A stretch of DNA of 64,000 nucleotides, taken from Rapana venosa (lineage: Eukaryota > Mollusca > Gastropoda > Neogastropoda > Muricidae). The notes below the pieces were generated by a model that had not been told where the DNA came from, ran no database searches, and saw only the letters and a program-made list of their open reading frames with translations. Numbering within the stretch: the stretch's first letter is position 1; the number at the start of each line of letters is the position of its first letter. Location of the stretch: the NCBI GenBank assembly GCA_028751875.1, contig CM054138.1:36286773-36350772 (forward strand), written 5' to 3'. A program made the translations under genes and the position numbers. This document shows, piece after piece, positions 1 through 11,911 of the stretch.

Positions 1-58
<58 letters not shown>

Positions 59-90
59 GTGTGTTGTGTGTGTGTGTGTGTATGTGTGTG
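1..90. repeat. CA/TA/TG compound microsatellite
   Basis: A short CA run passes into about 44 bases of alternating TA and then into TG. Simple-sequence repeat; open frames over it are meaningless. Confidence 0.95.
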
Positions 91-1477
91 TTCATCACAA
101 AACACCCCATAAAAGGATTACCTCAATCTCTCACAATGATTGGCTGTCACTTGTTCACTTTCTCTACACAAGCAGCCCTTCAGGCAATGTCAAAATGCAA
201 GCCTCTCCTTTTCATTGCCGTACACAACACAGCTCGGCCATATAAAAGATCAAGAAACACGTTGTGTATAGTCTGTACAAAAGCGCAAAGAAACTGTCAT
301 ATACATTGGCTATACAAATAAAATACTTTTTAAAAAAGGAAGAAACTTGTCGATACGCAATGTTTCGAAGCGAAGCAAACATCCTCTAGTGAAAGTGACA
401 CGGTCTGGTTTCAGAAACAAAACAAACAAAACACGTATGTGATAATTTCATAAGCCTAATTAAAAACATCCCCAATGACAATTTCAGTGTATGGTTTAAT
501 CTGCAGTGCAAACGCTGAAACAGTCACATTTTAGTTCCATCCCAAATATGGAAATGTCATATTTTCTGAGCAAAAAATTATGAAATTCTCAGCAAAAATT
601 AATTATGAAAAGCAGACTGAAGACAAATTCATAATCCTCCATGAGCTGGTGTGTGTGCACACGTGCGGCGCACTCGCGGAAAGCACGCACGCACAGAGAC
701 AGGAGACGAGGACAGGAGAGGGGGGGGGGGGGGGGGGGGGGGAGGTGGGGGGGGGGGGGGGGGGGGAGTACCCAAAAAGGTTTAACCACTTGCGTTCTAA
801 TCTATGAAATGGAATAAGCTCAGGCTGCATAACTGTGATCGTTCACGTCATGATAGTTGAGCCCATGTTCTGCATGACGTAAAGCAGTGCATTTGTTGAT
901 GCTGAAGCCGCCGTTTTTAAAAGATAACACTTCAGTTTCTGCCTGAATTAAACACTTTGGACCATTATTTTTCTCTCAAATGATAAATTCTTATAAAACA
1001 CAATCAGTAAAAATTGACTCGGCAGAAATCATAATACCTACAATCATCAAGACTGCAACCTTCTGTGTTGTTTCTTTCTTAAATCTAAGCCTGAATCACA
1101 GATGATTCATATAGATCCTAGAATGAAGTATACATGTTTCACGCAAATTTACACTAAAGTCTTACTGTTGCGCTTATCTTTATTTTTTTCAGATTATAAT
1201 GCACTACCCCGTGGCAAAAAAACCAATAACAACAAAGTAAAATCAAAAACAAAACAAAAACCCAATCAAACGCTAGTCTGTAACAGCTGTCAGAGGGGCT
1301 GGTTTGGGGTTTTTTTTTTTTTTTTTTTTTTTTTTGGGGGGGGGGGGGGGGGGTCAAAATCAGTAACTCTTAAAATACGTGTGAGTCACAGCCCAGTAAT
1401 CAATTTGAAAATGCCATCAAAAGTTTTTAATCATCATCATAATTTGATCCTTACAATTTAACACTAATGTCAACGTT

Positions 1478-1481
<4 letters not shown>
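91..1481. other. Unassigned AT-rich stretch
   Basis: No exon, RNA gene or recognisable mobile element seen. It holds a broken poly-G tract at 719-766 and a run of 26 T followed directly by 18 G at 1,310-1,353. The open frames crossing these tracts encode only low-complexity peptides. Confidence 0.6.

Positions 1482-1520
<39 letters not shown>
1482..1520. repeat. (CT)n microsatellite
   Basis: About 19 uninterrupted CT units, followed by a short GT/GA-rich flank. Confidence 0.95.
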
Positions 1521-1522
<2 letters not shown>

Positions 1523-1830
1523 AAAGAGTGTGTGTGGTACATGGTGTGTATGAGAGAGAGAGAACTCTGAACTCTGAAATTTAATTAATGTAGGCCAACA
1601 GCCCCTTTCATGGGGGGAAACATAAACATTATTCTGACATAATATATAACATGATCAAGAAACACAATACTGGTACTACATGAACATGTTCACTGAAAGA
1701 AAAAATCAAACAAAACAAACAACTGCTGAGTGCAGATGGAAACAATCTTAATCCTGGAGGTGATTCACTTTTAATTACTCATATTTTCAATAAAGTTCTG
1801 TCTGAGTTTAAATGCAGCTAAAAGGAATTT

Positions 1831-2122
1831 GGGGACGGGATAGCTCAGTGGTCGGAGCACTCGCTTTCCCCCAGCCAAGTTAAGCAGCGTCGAGCGTGGT
1901 TACCAGTTGGATGGGTGACCGTTTGCGCGCCTTGGCTTCAGTACAGTTCCCCCAGTTCACCCAGCTGTAAATGGGTACCTGCCCTCTTTAGGGTCAGGGA
2001 AGGTAAAGCAGCAAGGGAGAGGAGATGGGCGCCGCCCTCAATATGCTGGCCCTAGAGAAGTGAGGTCTCTGACGCCTCGCTTCCCTACGACCTTATAGGT
2101 TATGGGACACCTTTACCTTTAC
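1831..2122 (+). mobile_element. SINE with tRNA / 5S rRNA chimeric head
   Basis: The first ~40 bases (GGGGACGGGATAGCTCAGTG and onward) resemble the 5' half of a tRNA including an A box. The next ~50 bases resemble the 3' part of 5S rRNA: AAGTTAAGCAGC like 5S box A, GTCGAG like the intermediate element, and TTGGATGGGTGACC like box C. The body includes AAATGGGTACCTG and the 3' end is CTTTACC-rich. The 13-base direct repeat CTAAAAGGAATTT flanks it at 1,818-1,830 and 2,123-2,135, which marks a target-site duplication. It interrupts an older LINE fragment. A second, shorter copy lies at 47,423-47,594. Confidence 0.85.
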
Positions 2123-2317
2123 CTAAAAGGAATTTGGCGAGATTTACTAGAGATGCTTGTGATTTGCAAGCTAGTACACTGACAAGAGCTTTGTCCTAGG
2201 TTAACACCAACATCAACGTTAATAAGTTTGTACTGCTGTCTAATGTCCTGGTATAGGGGACATCTAAATACAAAGTGTCCATCTTCTTTCCTGTCTAGAC
2301 ATGCAGGGCATGGGGTA

Positions 2318-2321
<4 letters not shown>
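2123..2321 (-). pseudogene. LINE ORF2 C-terminal fragment
   Basis: The minus strand encodes a cysteine/histidine knuckle CPAC...GHFVFRCPLYQDI, typical of the C-terminal zinc-binding segment of LINE ORF2 proteins. The reading frame continues on the far side of the SINE at 1,831 and ends there in a stop, so the SINE landed in the last codons of this relic. Its 5' side ends in a GA microsatellite. Only ~75 residues remain. Confidence 0.65.

Positions 2322-2353
<32 letters not shown>
2322..2353. repeat. (GA)16 microsatellite
   Basis: Uninterrupted GA run bordering the LINE fragment. Confidence 0.95.
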
Positions 2354-2356
<3 letters not shown>

Positions 2357-2702
2357 CTGCAGGCTATATATGCCACCTTGATTATCACGTGTTAGCGGTG
2401 TAAAGTTGCACGCGCAATGGAGAAAAAAAAAGGAAGAGGAGACATCGTGACCTTGTTTTCGTGTCCCAGACCTGTTTCTTGTAAGATGTTGATTTTGGAT
2501 TTGCACAGTTTTGAGGAAACTTCTCTTTATCAATTCCCATTGTAAGGGCTGACCAAAGCTTATGGGGGAGGAATCCATGCCATGATGACTTTTTGGGCGG
2601 AAATTAAGTATATGATATTATGTGTTTTTGTGCCCAGCCCCCCTCCAACTATCCCCCTTGTAAATGGGCATCTTGCTTATTACAATAAACCTTTGTCATT
2701 GT

Positions 2703-2705
<3 letters not shown>

Positions 2706-2745
<40 letters not shown>

Positions 2746-2777
2746 CCTCTCTCACCACACACCCCACACACACACAC

Positions 2778-2810
<33 letters not shown>
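2706..2810. repeat. CT then CA compound microsatellite
   Basis: A CT run of ~36 bases, a short spacer, then interrupted CA runs. Confidence 0.9.
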
Positions 2811-3154
2811 CAGAAACATATCCCTACTGGACCAAAATGAAACCTAATATCAAGTCAAAAATCATTACTATAACATTCGCCAGCTGAGAAGCCGTATTTC
2901 CTTGCTTAACTTACACAGCTTACACAGTGCACCGGTTTGTTCCCTGTTCCTGCTCTCGCTCACTGTAAAATATAATTACTCATGGTATAATTATAGGTCA
3001 AACATGGGCCACGGAGCGGGTTTCTAGCAACGCCCTTTTAAAACGCTGAACAGAGTGGCAAAGTGTTGCTGAAGACTGTCTTATACTAACTGGACTTCGT
3101 TTTCAAATGCAAGTAGACAGGACGCCGATTTCAAAGATAGAGCGACAGTAGGAA

Positions 3155-3262
3155 ATAAAAGGAAAATGGAGGACTGTTCTTTCAGAGACAAAAGGGAAAT
3201 GGAGGACTGTTCTTTCAGAGACAAAAAGAACATTGAGGACTGTTCTTTCAGAGTCAAAATAC
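3155..3262. repeat. Short minisatellite, three ~36-bp copies
   Basis: Three successive copies of a unit containing GAGGACTGTTCTTTCAGAG followed by an A-rich spacer. The copies differ by a few bases. Confidence 0.85.
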
Positions 3263-3370
3263 AGGATTACTTTTGGGGATTCCCTCCCTATATAAAATAA
3301 CTTTGTCCTCAAGGAAACATAAACACAGAACGTTTGTATCCATCTTGTTCTGTTTGTATCCCTAAGGGAG

Positions 3371-3432
3371 GGGGCTGGATGTAAAAAAGCACATGAGTGC
3401 TTATTCATTATCCTCCAAATGAAAGAATTTGA
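3371..3432 (+). mobile_element. SINE-A 3'-tail fragment
   Basis: Carries the tail shared by many copies in this window: GGATGTAAAAAAGCACATGA, then GTGCTTATTCATTATCC and an A-rich end. Contains the hairpin AGCAC-ATGA-GTGCT. Followed by TGATT and TGGTATGG-type simple repeats up to ~3,560. Confidence 0.7.
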
Positions 3433-3797
3433 TTTGATTTGATTTGTTGTGTTGGTGTGGTGAAGTGTGGTATGGTATGGTGTGGTGTAGACTGGTATGG
3501 TATGGTGTGGTGCGTGTAATGCAGAATGATGTGGTGTGGCGTGGTCTGGTGTATTTATGTAAACTGGTTTGAATTAAACCTAATGACACCATTAACACTT
3601 TACATAACAGTATGAATGTAGAAGCTCGGAGCGAACAAAAACGAAAATCGCTTAGACTCCACAGGTTTCAACTCTTTTCAGGGTTTGACAGAAGGCCCAA
3701 GAGAAAGTGTCTGTCAGCATGCACGCGTGCATCCAGGCGTCCATGGTTCGAAAGCAAATATGCATGTCTGCACGCGAGCACGCAAGCAAGCCTCTAT

Positions 3798-3802
<5 letters not shown>

Positions 3803-3828
<26 letters not shown>

Positions 3829-3859
3829 AGGGATGGGGGAGAGAGAGAGGGGGGAGAGA

Positions 3860-3890
<31 letters not shown>

Positions 3891-4019
3891 GAGGAGGGGC
3901 GCGAGAGAGAGATCTGGGTGACCGGGCATGCTGATACTGGGTATTAAGTACAATTATGTTCTTACTGTGAAAGCAAGGACACTCAACTGAAGGGGGTGAG
4001 GACGATAACAAGAAGTCAG

Positions 4020-4050
<31 letters not shown>

Positions 4051-4172
4051 GGGGGGAGAGAGAGAGAGTGTGTGTGCGCGCGTGTGTGTGCACACGATCG
4101 GTGCGTGTGCGCCTAAGCATGTGGTGTGTGTGTACATGTGTGTGCGCGCGCGCGTGCGTGCGTGCCCGTGCA
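3803..4172. repeat. GT / GA / CG-GT low-complexity block
   Basis: GT run (3,803-3,828), GA-rich tract (3,839-3,892), a second GA run (~4,020-4,047) and alternating purine-pyrimidine GTGCGCG sequence to 4,172, the last with Z-DNA potential. Open frames here are all low complexity. Confidence 0.9.
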
Positions 4173-4345
4173 AATCTGAAATCTTAACAACATATCAAAA
4201 CTGGTGATAAGCATCGACATTTGAATTACCACCGTTATTTTTCATTCACCAGCGAAAATAATCGTTTCAGGACCAACTAACAGTTGAAAGGGTGGTCTGG
4301 GTTCAAAATGGCACGCAAGAAAACAGCTGGTTGAGCGTCTGTGAG

Positions 4346-4346
<1 letters not shown>

Positions 4347-4385
<39 letters not shown>

Positions 4386-4592
4386 CACACACTCACACAC
4401 ACCACACACACACTCACAGAGAGAGAGACAGACAGAGGAGAGAGAGAGAGAGGGGGTTGGGGGGGGGGGGGGGTAGAGACCGAAAGAAAGAAAGAGACAA
4501 TAGCAGTCATGCAAACAGACAAGCAAGTAGAGGGTTGAGCAGTCATGCTGAAAGAGACAAACTTAAAGAGAGAAACTCACAAATTATGAGAT

Positions 4593-4633
<41 letters not shown>

Positions 4634-4650
4634 ACACACACACACACCAA
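4347..4650. repeat. CA/GA microsatellite block
   Basis: CA runs at ~4,347-4,418 and ~4,596-4,647 enclose GA-rich and poly-G sequence. Confidence 0.9.
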
Positions 4651-5783
4651 GGGTGAGTTTTTTGTTTGATTGGTTGGTTTATTTTTATTTTTGCTTTGTT
4701 TTTGTTTTCTGTCTGTTAGACTATTGATGTTCATAATTATTTCAGCCATTGTTCATAAGTGACACCACCGCCTGCTGATTTTATTCAGAAAAACCTTACC
4801 TGCTTAACAGTAACAGGTGATCCCTCCTTGTGTAATTTCTGAGCAAGTTGGCAACTTCAAACAACCTAACCATACGGGCCAGAATAAAAAGGCGAATCGA
4901 TGAGGGGGATATTCTCTCTCTCTCTCCTCTTCCTCCCCCTTCTCCTCCCCCTCTCCCCACTCTCCCCTATCGCTCTCCACTCAATGTGATGATTCAGTCC
5001 TAGCTATTTCCTACGTGCTGTGTTCGCCTTTCTGAGAAAGAAATGAGATACCACTTTTCTCATCCTACAAACTCACTGACAAAACTTATGCTGTCTTCGA
5101 CGTGTGTTTGTGAAGTGAAACCTGGACAAATCAGTGAGATTTTATAGTAACCATAAAGATGTTGTGATCCTATCGAAACTTGCAAAATTTTCATTAGTGC
5201 CCCCACCGTCCACAGGACTACGGGATAGGTGAAGGGAAAATAACTCTTTGGGAGGGAGTGGGTGTGGGGCAAAACTAATTGTTGAAGTCAATATTTTCAT
5301 GCAGCTCTGGACTAAAACACACATTATGAGAGTGGTGTCTATAACAAAGGTTTCGCAACAAAAACCAAAAACAACACATTCCATCTTTCTTTAGTTCAGG
5401 GAGGGAGGTCGACGGGATGAAGGAAGAAGGGACGGAGGGAGAGAGAGAGAGCGAGAGACAGACAGATAGACAGAGACAGACAGACAGACAGAGACAGACA
5501 GGCAGACAGACAGAGACGCAGAAAAAGAACTGGTAATGGTTTTCACTGCACTGTCTCGGAACACCAAGATCTGGGCGTGACTTGGAATTCCAGGAAAACA
5601 CACACAAAAAAAGGTCAACTATTAATCGACATGAGGAAAACAGCATTCAAGACCACAGCAGCGGCTGTATGCAGTGCTGGCACAATAGGAGCAGGGCTAG
5701 CTCCCCATCTGATCTTCTCAGTCTTGATAACAATGGCTAGAAGCAGAAAAAAAAATATGCATGCAGCGTTTCACTCGACAGAT
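4651..5783. other. Unassigned stretch
   Basis: No exon recognised. It contains pyrimidine-rich sequence near 4,912-4,980 and a GACA/GA-rich tract at ~5,430-5,520. Confidence 0.5.
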
Positions 5784-5958
5784 ATCCTCTGAAGTAGGAG
5801 TAAGGCTGTCTCTTTGGCGAGGTACTTGTAAAGTGTCATACACGCAAACTTCTCATTCAGTGTGCCCTTACAGTCTCACAGTGATTCCCACGTAAGATGT
5901 GAGCATATTCTTGGTGACCCCCAGGGTGTTATGCTGTGTAACACGCAACAACAACAAC
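5784..5958 (+). repeat. Unclassified dispersed repeat R, copy 1
   Basis: Homologous by eye to 59,981-60,156 in the same orientation. Both begin ATCCTCTGAAG, contain ATACACGCAAA, TCTCACAGTGATTCCCA and GGTGACCCC(C)AGGG, and end in a CAACAACA-type tail. The length and A/CAA-rich end suggest a SINE, but I see no clear tRNA boxes. Confidence 0.6.
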
Positions 5959-6877
5959 CTGACAGACATAGCCTAGTCAACACACTAAGTGAAAGCCTCC
6001 CCCTCCCCTCCTCTCCCTCCCTACTTTCCTACAGACATCAGTTCTGCTCTTTTATGATGACCATTCAAAATGGGACAGAGTCCGAGAAATAAAATGGGAG
6101 GGGTTGGGAGGAAGGTTAAATAGTTAGGAATGTAGCCTTAGCTTATAGGCCTACATGCGGGTTGATAGCAAAGGGTGTGGTCTTTCTATTTCGTATCTCT
6201 GTATATCGGCCGTGTACCACCTGTGTAGCATTGAGAGGAGAGTCGGCGAATACACAAGGAAAGAACTATAAGAAGTTCTGATGACTTTGCCTGAAATGTG
6301 TCCTAAATGCAGGAGTAAGTGTGAGAGCTTCGTGGTCATGAGTTTTAGTGTGCCGTTTGTACTCGCGTGCTTACAGCACGTGAGGGGGAGATAGGGGAAG
6401 AGTTCAAGCAATGGATGGATCTGAGTGATTGTGTATGGGTGCGTATGCGTGTGTGCACGCACGTGCGCGCGCGCGCACGCGTGTGTATGTAGCGTGCGTG
6501 TGCCCAAGAGCCAACATGCAAGTAAGTTAGGCCTATAATAATGTTCAGTACGTACGTGAGAGCGTGATATTAAGAAGCATTGTCACTATTTTGTTCCATA
6601 AAGATGATAACACCTTCCTCTTTTTCACCGACAACTATTATGTACTCTTGATAATCAATCGGCTGCCCTCCCTTCCACTTCCTTGTACGTGGAAAGTGTG
6701 AAATGAGTGAGTGTGTGTGCGCGCGCGCGCATGTGTGTGTGTGTGCGCGTGCCTGCGTGCGCGCGCGTGCATGCCCCAATAAAAAAATAGTTTAATTTCC
6801 ATTCAACTTTATTCCCAGTTCCCCTTACTTTGTTCATTTTTATACTCTGCTAACTTTAAATGTAAAACAATACTCAC

Positions 6878-7168
6878 TGATGGTCGGAGCCACTCAAAGG
6901 GACGGGGGCACGCCTGCGAGAAGAAAACAGATTCATCCACAGCCTCGAACTCCGGGTCTTCAAAGAGGATTCCCTCCTCCTGACACTTGGCCTTGATCTC
7001 ATCGAAGTGCTGGTATTCCAGACTAGCAAACGGATTTTTTCGGACGTGCCGCGGCTGGTGACCTCGATCCCGTAAACACCTCCGTCCTCCCTGCAGGAAC
7101 TCCTTGTATTGGTCGAAATCGCCTATGTCCACGCCAAACTGACTACTAAAGCGGTTCAAGAAATCCAT
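6878..7168 (-). CDS. Calpain first coding exon (short N-terminus)
   Basis: Encodes the first 97 residues of a calpain, a Ca2+-dependent cytosolic cysteine protease. Residues 45-97 are the family's N-terminal signature leading into protease core domain 1: NPF, IKAKC, ILFEDPEF (67-74), VFFS and FEWLRP (91-96). The ATG is at 7,168-7,166. The exon ends with Ser codon TCA immediately before a GTGAGT donor (minus strand, 6,877-6,872), phase 0. Calpain genes typically have an intron after this WxRP motif, which supports the boundary. The exon carrying the catalytic Cys (QGxLGDCWLLAA) should lie to the left and is not seen in the window. The last ~50 codons closely match the exon at 38,999-39,496, but residues 1-44 (MDFLNRFSSQ...) do not. 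Membership in the calpain family is clear; the subtype is not. Confidence 0.9.
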
Positions 7169-7941
7169 GATTCTTGTCCACGCTGTAAACTGTAAGTATC
7201 AGCCAACTGCTTCAACCGAGAAAAAAATGCAAACCCTATGTGAAGGTTGAAAATGTAACCGACTGAGGGATCACTGAACTGCTCACTGGTTGCGCTTGAA
7301 AGCAGACGACACGTTCGTTCAGTCTCCTCCCCGCAGAACTTCCGCCTGTCACAAATTTGACAAAAGAGACTGCACTTCAAGTGGTCAGTCTTAGATGATT
7401 GACGAGATTCACGAGAAGATTTACCTGTCCGTCACGTAACAAAACATCGACCCAACCTTTTAACACACGAAAAGGCTCCAGGCAGCTACACACTACAAAT
7501 GAACGATGTGTTGGTAAGGGAGGTCACACACACACACACACACACACACAGCCAGCTCGACCCCACTACGTTGTTCTATTTATCACTCTCTCTCTCCCTG
7601 TCGTCTGCTAGTGGAATGTCGTCTGCTGTGTACCCAACACACTGCTGACACAGAGCGAGCCAGTGAACCACACAGACACTGCTTCAACCTTACTAATCAA
7701 TGGCTAAAAATGAATAAGCCTACAGATCTACTTCGGAATAAAGACTGGCTGGCCTGGCAGAAATGTTATCGTGCCGCTAGCTACACGGCAGATACACTGA
7801 CGCAGCAAATAGACCCGACCCCTCCGTGGAATGCAGTGAACAAAAAATCCTAAACCTCCCACGCTACTGCCCTCTTTTTTTTTCCTCTTTTTTTTTTTTA
7901 ACCAATGGGTTTGTTTTGGGTTTGGGTGTTGGTTTTTTTTG

Positions 7942-7976
<35 letters not shown>

Positions 7977-8124
7977 GGGTTGTACTTCCACTCATCACCA
8001 AGACTGTAGGAAATGTTACCCGTATGTTTTTCATAAAACTTGATGCAGTTCAAAGGATGTGTCGATGTATCCATAACTTTTTCTATGTGCTTTTTTCTTG
8101 TTGTTTGCTCTGATAATTGGGTTG

Positions 8125-8188
<64 letters not shown>

Positions 8189-9424
8189 AAACACACACAC
8201 CACATGTGTGTGTGTGTGTGTGTGGTGTGTGTGTACACATTGGCCAACAGACAGACTTACAAACCATCATTTTCAGCAATATTTAGCGAAGGCGGAACTG
8301 AAAAACTAGGTCAATAATGCATTACTGGAAAATGGGGCATTAAAATACCTTCTGCTTTTCCGAAATGTGCTTTTGTGTGTCCATGGCCCAAATACATATG
8401 GGAGACCACCTACTCCGCAGAAACACTTTCCAAAAAAACCATGGAAACAAAAATATTGTGTGTGCTCCGTGCTCTACGCCCATTATATAGACAGTATATC
8501 AGCTGCACTTACTTGAAGGATTAATTTCAAAACTGGATTTACTTGCTGACACTTTGTTTTTCTTTCAACTGATATTTCAAATTTATTTCCTATTATAAGG
8601 AAAGATTCAAATGTATAGCCTTCATCTATCAGCACTCTATGATATAATGTTACCAATATATGGCAGTCACTTCATGTGTTCTCTTTGTTTTTATTCTTCT
8701 TGTTTTCGTTTGTCTTCGGTTTTAGAAGGCTCAGAATTTTACATAAATCACCGCTAACATTCATTATATCAAGACAATGATTTCAGTACATACTTAATTA
8801 ATGACACAATATTTCAGATGCCCCCTTTCAATCAGTGCTGCTAACTGAAGAAGCAGCCAGCCGTAGCTGCAGAAATACTTGTAGCAGAAGCATTAATAGT
8901 TATAGTAGCTTCAACAGCAGCAATAAACAATAGTAGCAGTAGCAGGATTGCAACAATACTAGTGGCAGCAGTCCCAATAATCGTCGTAATGGTACTAATA
9001 GTTATAGCACTTTACAGAGGCCCACGTGTGGTAACAACCAGAGTAACAGCAATGAAAGCAGTTGTGACTGTATTGTGTCAGTAGTAGTAGTGCTAGTAGG
9101 CCCTTTCTGTCTCAGGGAAACAATGGCTCTTCCTTCTTCAGTCAACTCAGTCTGGTTGGGAGCAACGTCTGAAGTGGCTCAGCAATCCAATCCAACCTAA
9201 TCCAATCCTGTTGTTTATAACCCTGCTGACCACAGCAATCCAATCTGTACAGGGAAGCCATAAGTATAGGCCTTTTACAGGCTGTGAGGCACCTCTGGCT
9301 CTTGCCACTTGCGTTAGCCTATACTCTGCATTCTTTCAATAGGAAGATATAGCAAAATAGTCACAGAACACAAAGGCAGGTGATTCTAGCAGCAGCTACA
9401 GAGATAAGTACAGAGAGAGGTCAA
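7169..9424. other. Upstream region of calpain exon and simple repeats
   Basis: 5' flank or UTR of the minus-strand calpain exon up to ~7,400, then CA at 7,525-7,550, 32 consecutive G at 7,944-7,975, CT at 8,131-8,185 and GT at ~8,203-8,231. The stretch 8,240-9,424 is AT-rich with scattered AGC/AGT triplets. No gene seen. Confidence 0.5.
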
Positions 9425-9545
9425 CACTTTTTATTAGGTGACTTGTTAGAATGTACTTAATTGCTTGTTCTCTCTCTCTCTCTCTCTCACTTTTTATTAG
9501 GTGACTTGTTAGAATGTACTTAATTGCTTGTTCTCTCTCTCTCTT
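9425..9545. repeat. 63-bp tandem duplication
   Basis: Two adjacent copies of CACTTTTTATTAGGTGACTT... ending in a CT run, with period 63 (copies start at 9,425 and 9,488). Confidence 0.9.
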
Positions 9546-9769
9546 CTCTCTTCTCTCTCTCCTCTCCTTCTCAACTCTCTCTCTCTCTCTCGCACTCATC
9601 GTCTCAATCAAGAACGCGTGGTCTTGATGAATAGACAAGCAGAATATTGAAGCTATCAGCTCCAGTTTTCACAGACACACAAACATATATATCATAAACA
9701 ACCTTTGTCGTGTAAAAAAACCATTTCCCCAATGCCTTCAAAACAGCTAAAGTAATCCCCCATCTACAA

Positions 9770-11110
9770 AATCTGTGACACTTTCAGACTACCTCAAACT
9801 ATAGACCCAAATTCCAATCATTCTATCCTTTCCAAACCACTTGGAACAACATATAAACAAACCATAGTCGTCAATTAGATACTACCGACTTAATTCACCC
9901 TAATCAGTCTGATTTAAGACATAATCACTCATGTCATACTGCACTGATTAGCCTCGTAGACAACTGGCTACAAACATTAATGACAATAAAATGTTGAGGA
10001 GTACTATTTGTCGATCTCAAAAAACGAGTCTTTTGACACAATGACCACCCACTTCTCATAAAACTCAACCTTACCCATTTCTCTACAAATACCTTACAAC
10101 TACTTGCTTTCCTATCTAGAAAACAGACAACATTGTGTCCTCAATAGGCACAACTACATCCACCTACAAGCCATCAATTATGGCGTACCACACGATCCGA
10201 TACTAGGACTATTCTCCTTCTCACTATACATAATCGACTCTACCTCGCCACATCAAATCCAAAGCGAACAATTTGCTGATGACACAACTATTCTTACACC
10301 ACAATAATCATCTCTTCTAACAAAAGCATTACAAAAAATGGTGATCAGCTTATTGAAATGGACCGGAACCTAACCATATGTCTAATACACCCCCAAAAAC
10401 AAAATGCATGCTTATTACCACAGACAAAAGCGTCAAAACTATAACCCACAAACTTACTCCCTCAAAATTAAAAAGGAGTAATTGAAACAAACCCATCACC
10501 ACAAGGTTTTTAAGGTGGAAACAATTGATAGAAAATCTCCAGTTGTTCTACCACATATCTCAACTAGGCCAAATAACATGTCCCAAAAGTATACAACTTT
10601 CTAAAATCAAGCACTTTCTTGACTTTCATTCTAGGAAACTATTCTTCCAAACTTATATACAATCCTCAATAGACTAAGCTTTCTACCCTATGTGATTCTG
10701 CTAGTGCAAACACTATGAAAACCGTTTACTGAGTCTGTACAACGTGCTCTCACACCTGGTCCCTTTTAAAAGAAGTACAAGCTCCTAGAACTGACTATAC
10801 TCAATTACATATTCTCCCCTTACGCCAACGACTAAATATACAAAGGAGTCTGATGTTCAAGATCATGACAGAACTGTTCATCATACTTAAAAGACAAATT
10901 CCCCCTAAACCAATCCAGAAATACTATAAAGCCCAGGTCCCAAATTACATCCCGAGAAATTAGACTTATTCAAATCTATCTACTTTTACTCAGTGGCCCT
11001 ATGCTGTGGAACTCCCTTCCAGATTCAGTTATAAACCAACATCATCATAACAATCTACATAACTCATTATCAACTCACTTGATACATCAACAATACAAAC
11101 CACAGTCCAT
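9770..11110 (+). pseudogene. Degenerate LINE reverse transcriptase
   Basis: The plus strand carries a decayed RT domain. The clearest part is 10,104-10,307 with SYLENRQHCV, GVPHDPILGLFSFSLYI (family GVPQGSxLGPLLFxxYI) and FADDTTIL, the catalytic box with both Asp present. Upstream, KNESFDT recalls the KAFDT motif. Near 11,001 LWNSLPDSV resembles the C-terminal segment of CR1/Jockey-type ORF2. Many in-frame TAA/TAG codons show it is inactive. Low CpG fits deamination decay. Confidence 0.75.
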
Positions 11111-11651
11111 AGCCTTAAGTCAAAGTTGCATATCCTCCTACCTATCTGCCTTTCCACCCTACCTATCTGCCCGTCCCTTTCCCTTCAACCTGTATGATGT
11201 CAAACTGTGTACTCTCTCTCTTCTCTCTCTCTCTACTCCCCCCTTTCAAATTTTCAATTTGTGGAGTAAAAAAGTGTGTTCGCAAGTGGTAAGCTTTTTT
11301 TCCTTTTTTAAATTTTTTCCTTTTTTTAATTTTTTTTTTTTATTTTTTTTTTTGGAAAAAAAGTAATATTATTTTATTTATTTTATTATTTTATTTTTTT
11401 TTTTATAATTTTTTTCTAAACTACACTTAGTTTAAAGAAATATATCTATCATAACAATAATATTGTTAAGCTGTACGAGTATAATGAAATAAGTGATGAC
11501 AGTGTGATCTGCGTTTTGAGAATATATTTCATTATTTTTTTTTTTTTTCCTATGTCTTATTTGTCTTGTTTGTTTACAAACCAAAAGTCATAAACTATAA
11601 ATCTTTAACACACACACACACACACACACTCTCCCACTCTCTATCATTTCT

Positions 11652-11652
<1 letters not shown>

Positions 11653-11687
<35 letters not shown>
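11653..11687. repeat. Poly-C run (35)
   Basis: 35 consecutive C, followed by a CT run. Confidence 0.95.
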
Positions 11688-11699
11688 ATCTCTCTCTCT

Positions 11700-11851
11700 C
11701 TTACGTTACAATGTATAGATTTCATTTTAGACTTTAGCGATTTTTTTTGTTCTCCCTTATTGCTTGAGTGTATTGACTTGGGGCTTTATCTTTTTCATGC
11801 GTTCAATTTGTACAAGTATATTCGAAAAGAATATTGATTGTATATATATTA

Positions 11852-11911
<60 letters not shown>

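Noticed and set aside
1871..1935. A 5S rRNA gene
   Set aside because: Only the internal promoter part is similar, joined to a tRNA-like head and flanked by target duplications; it is a SINE.
3652..4173. 173-codon minus frame rich in Ser-Leu and His-Thr
   Set aside because: Encoded by CA/GA/GC microsatellites.
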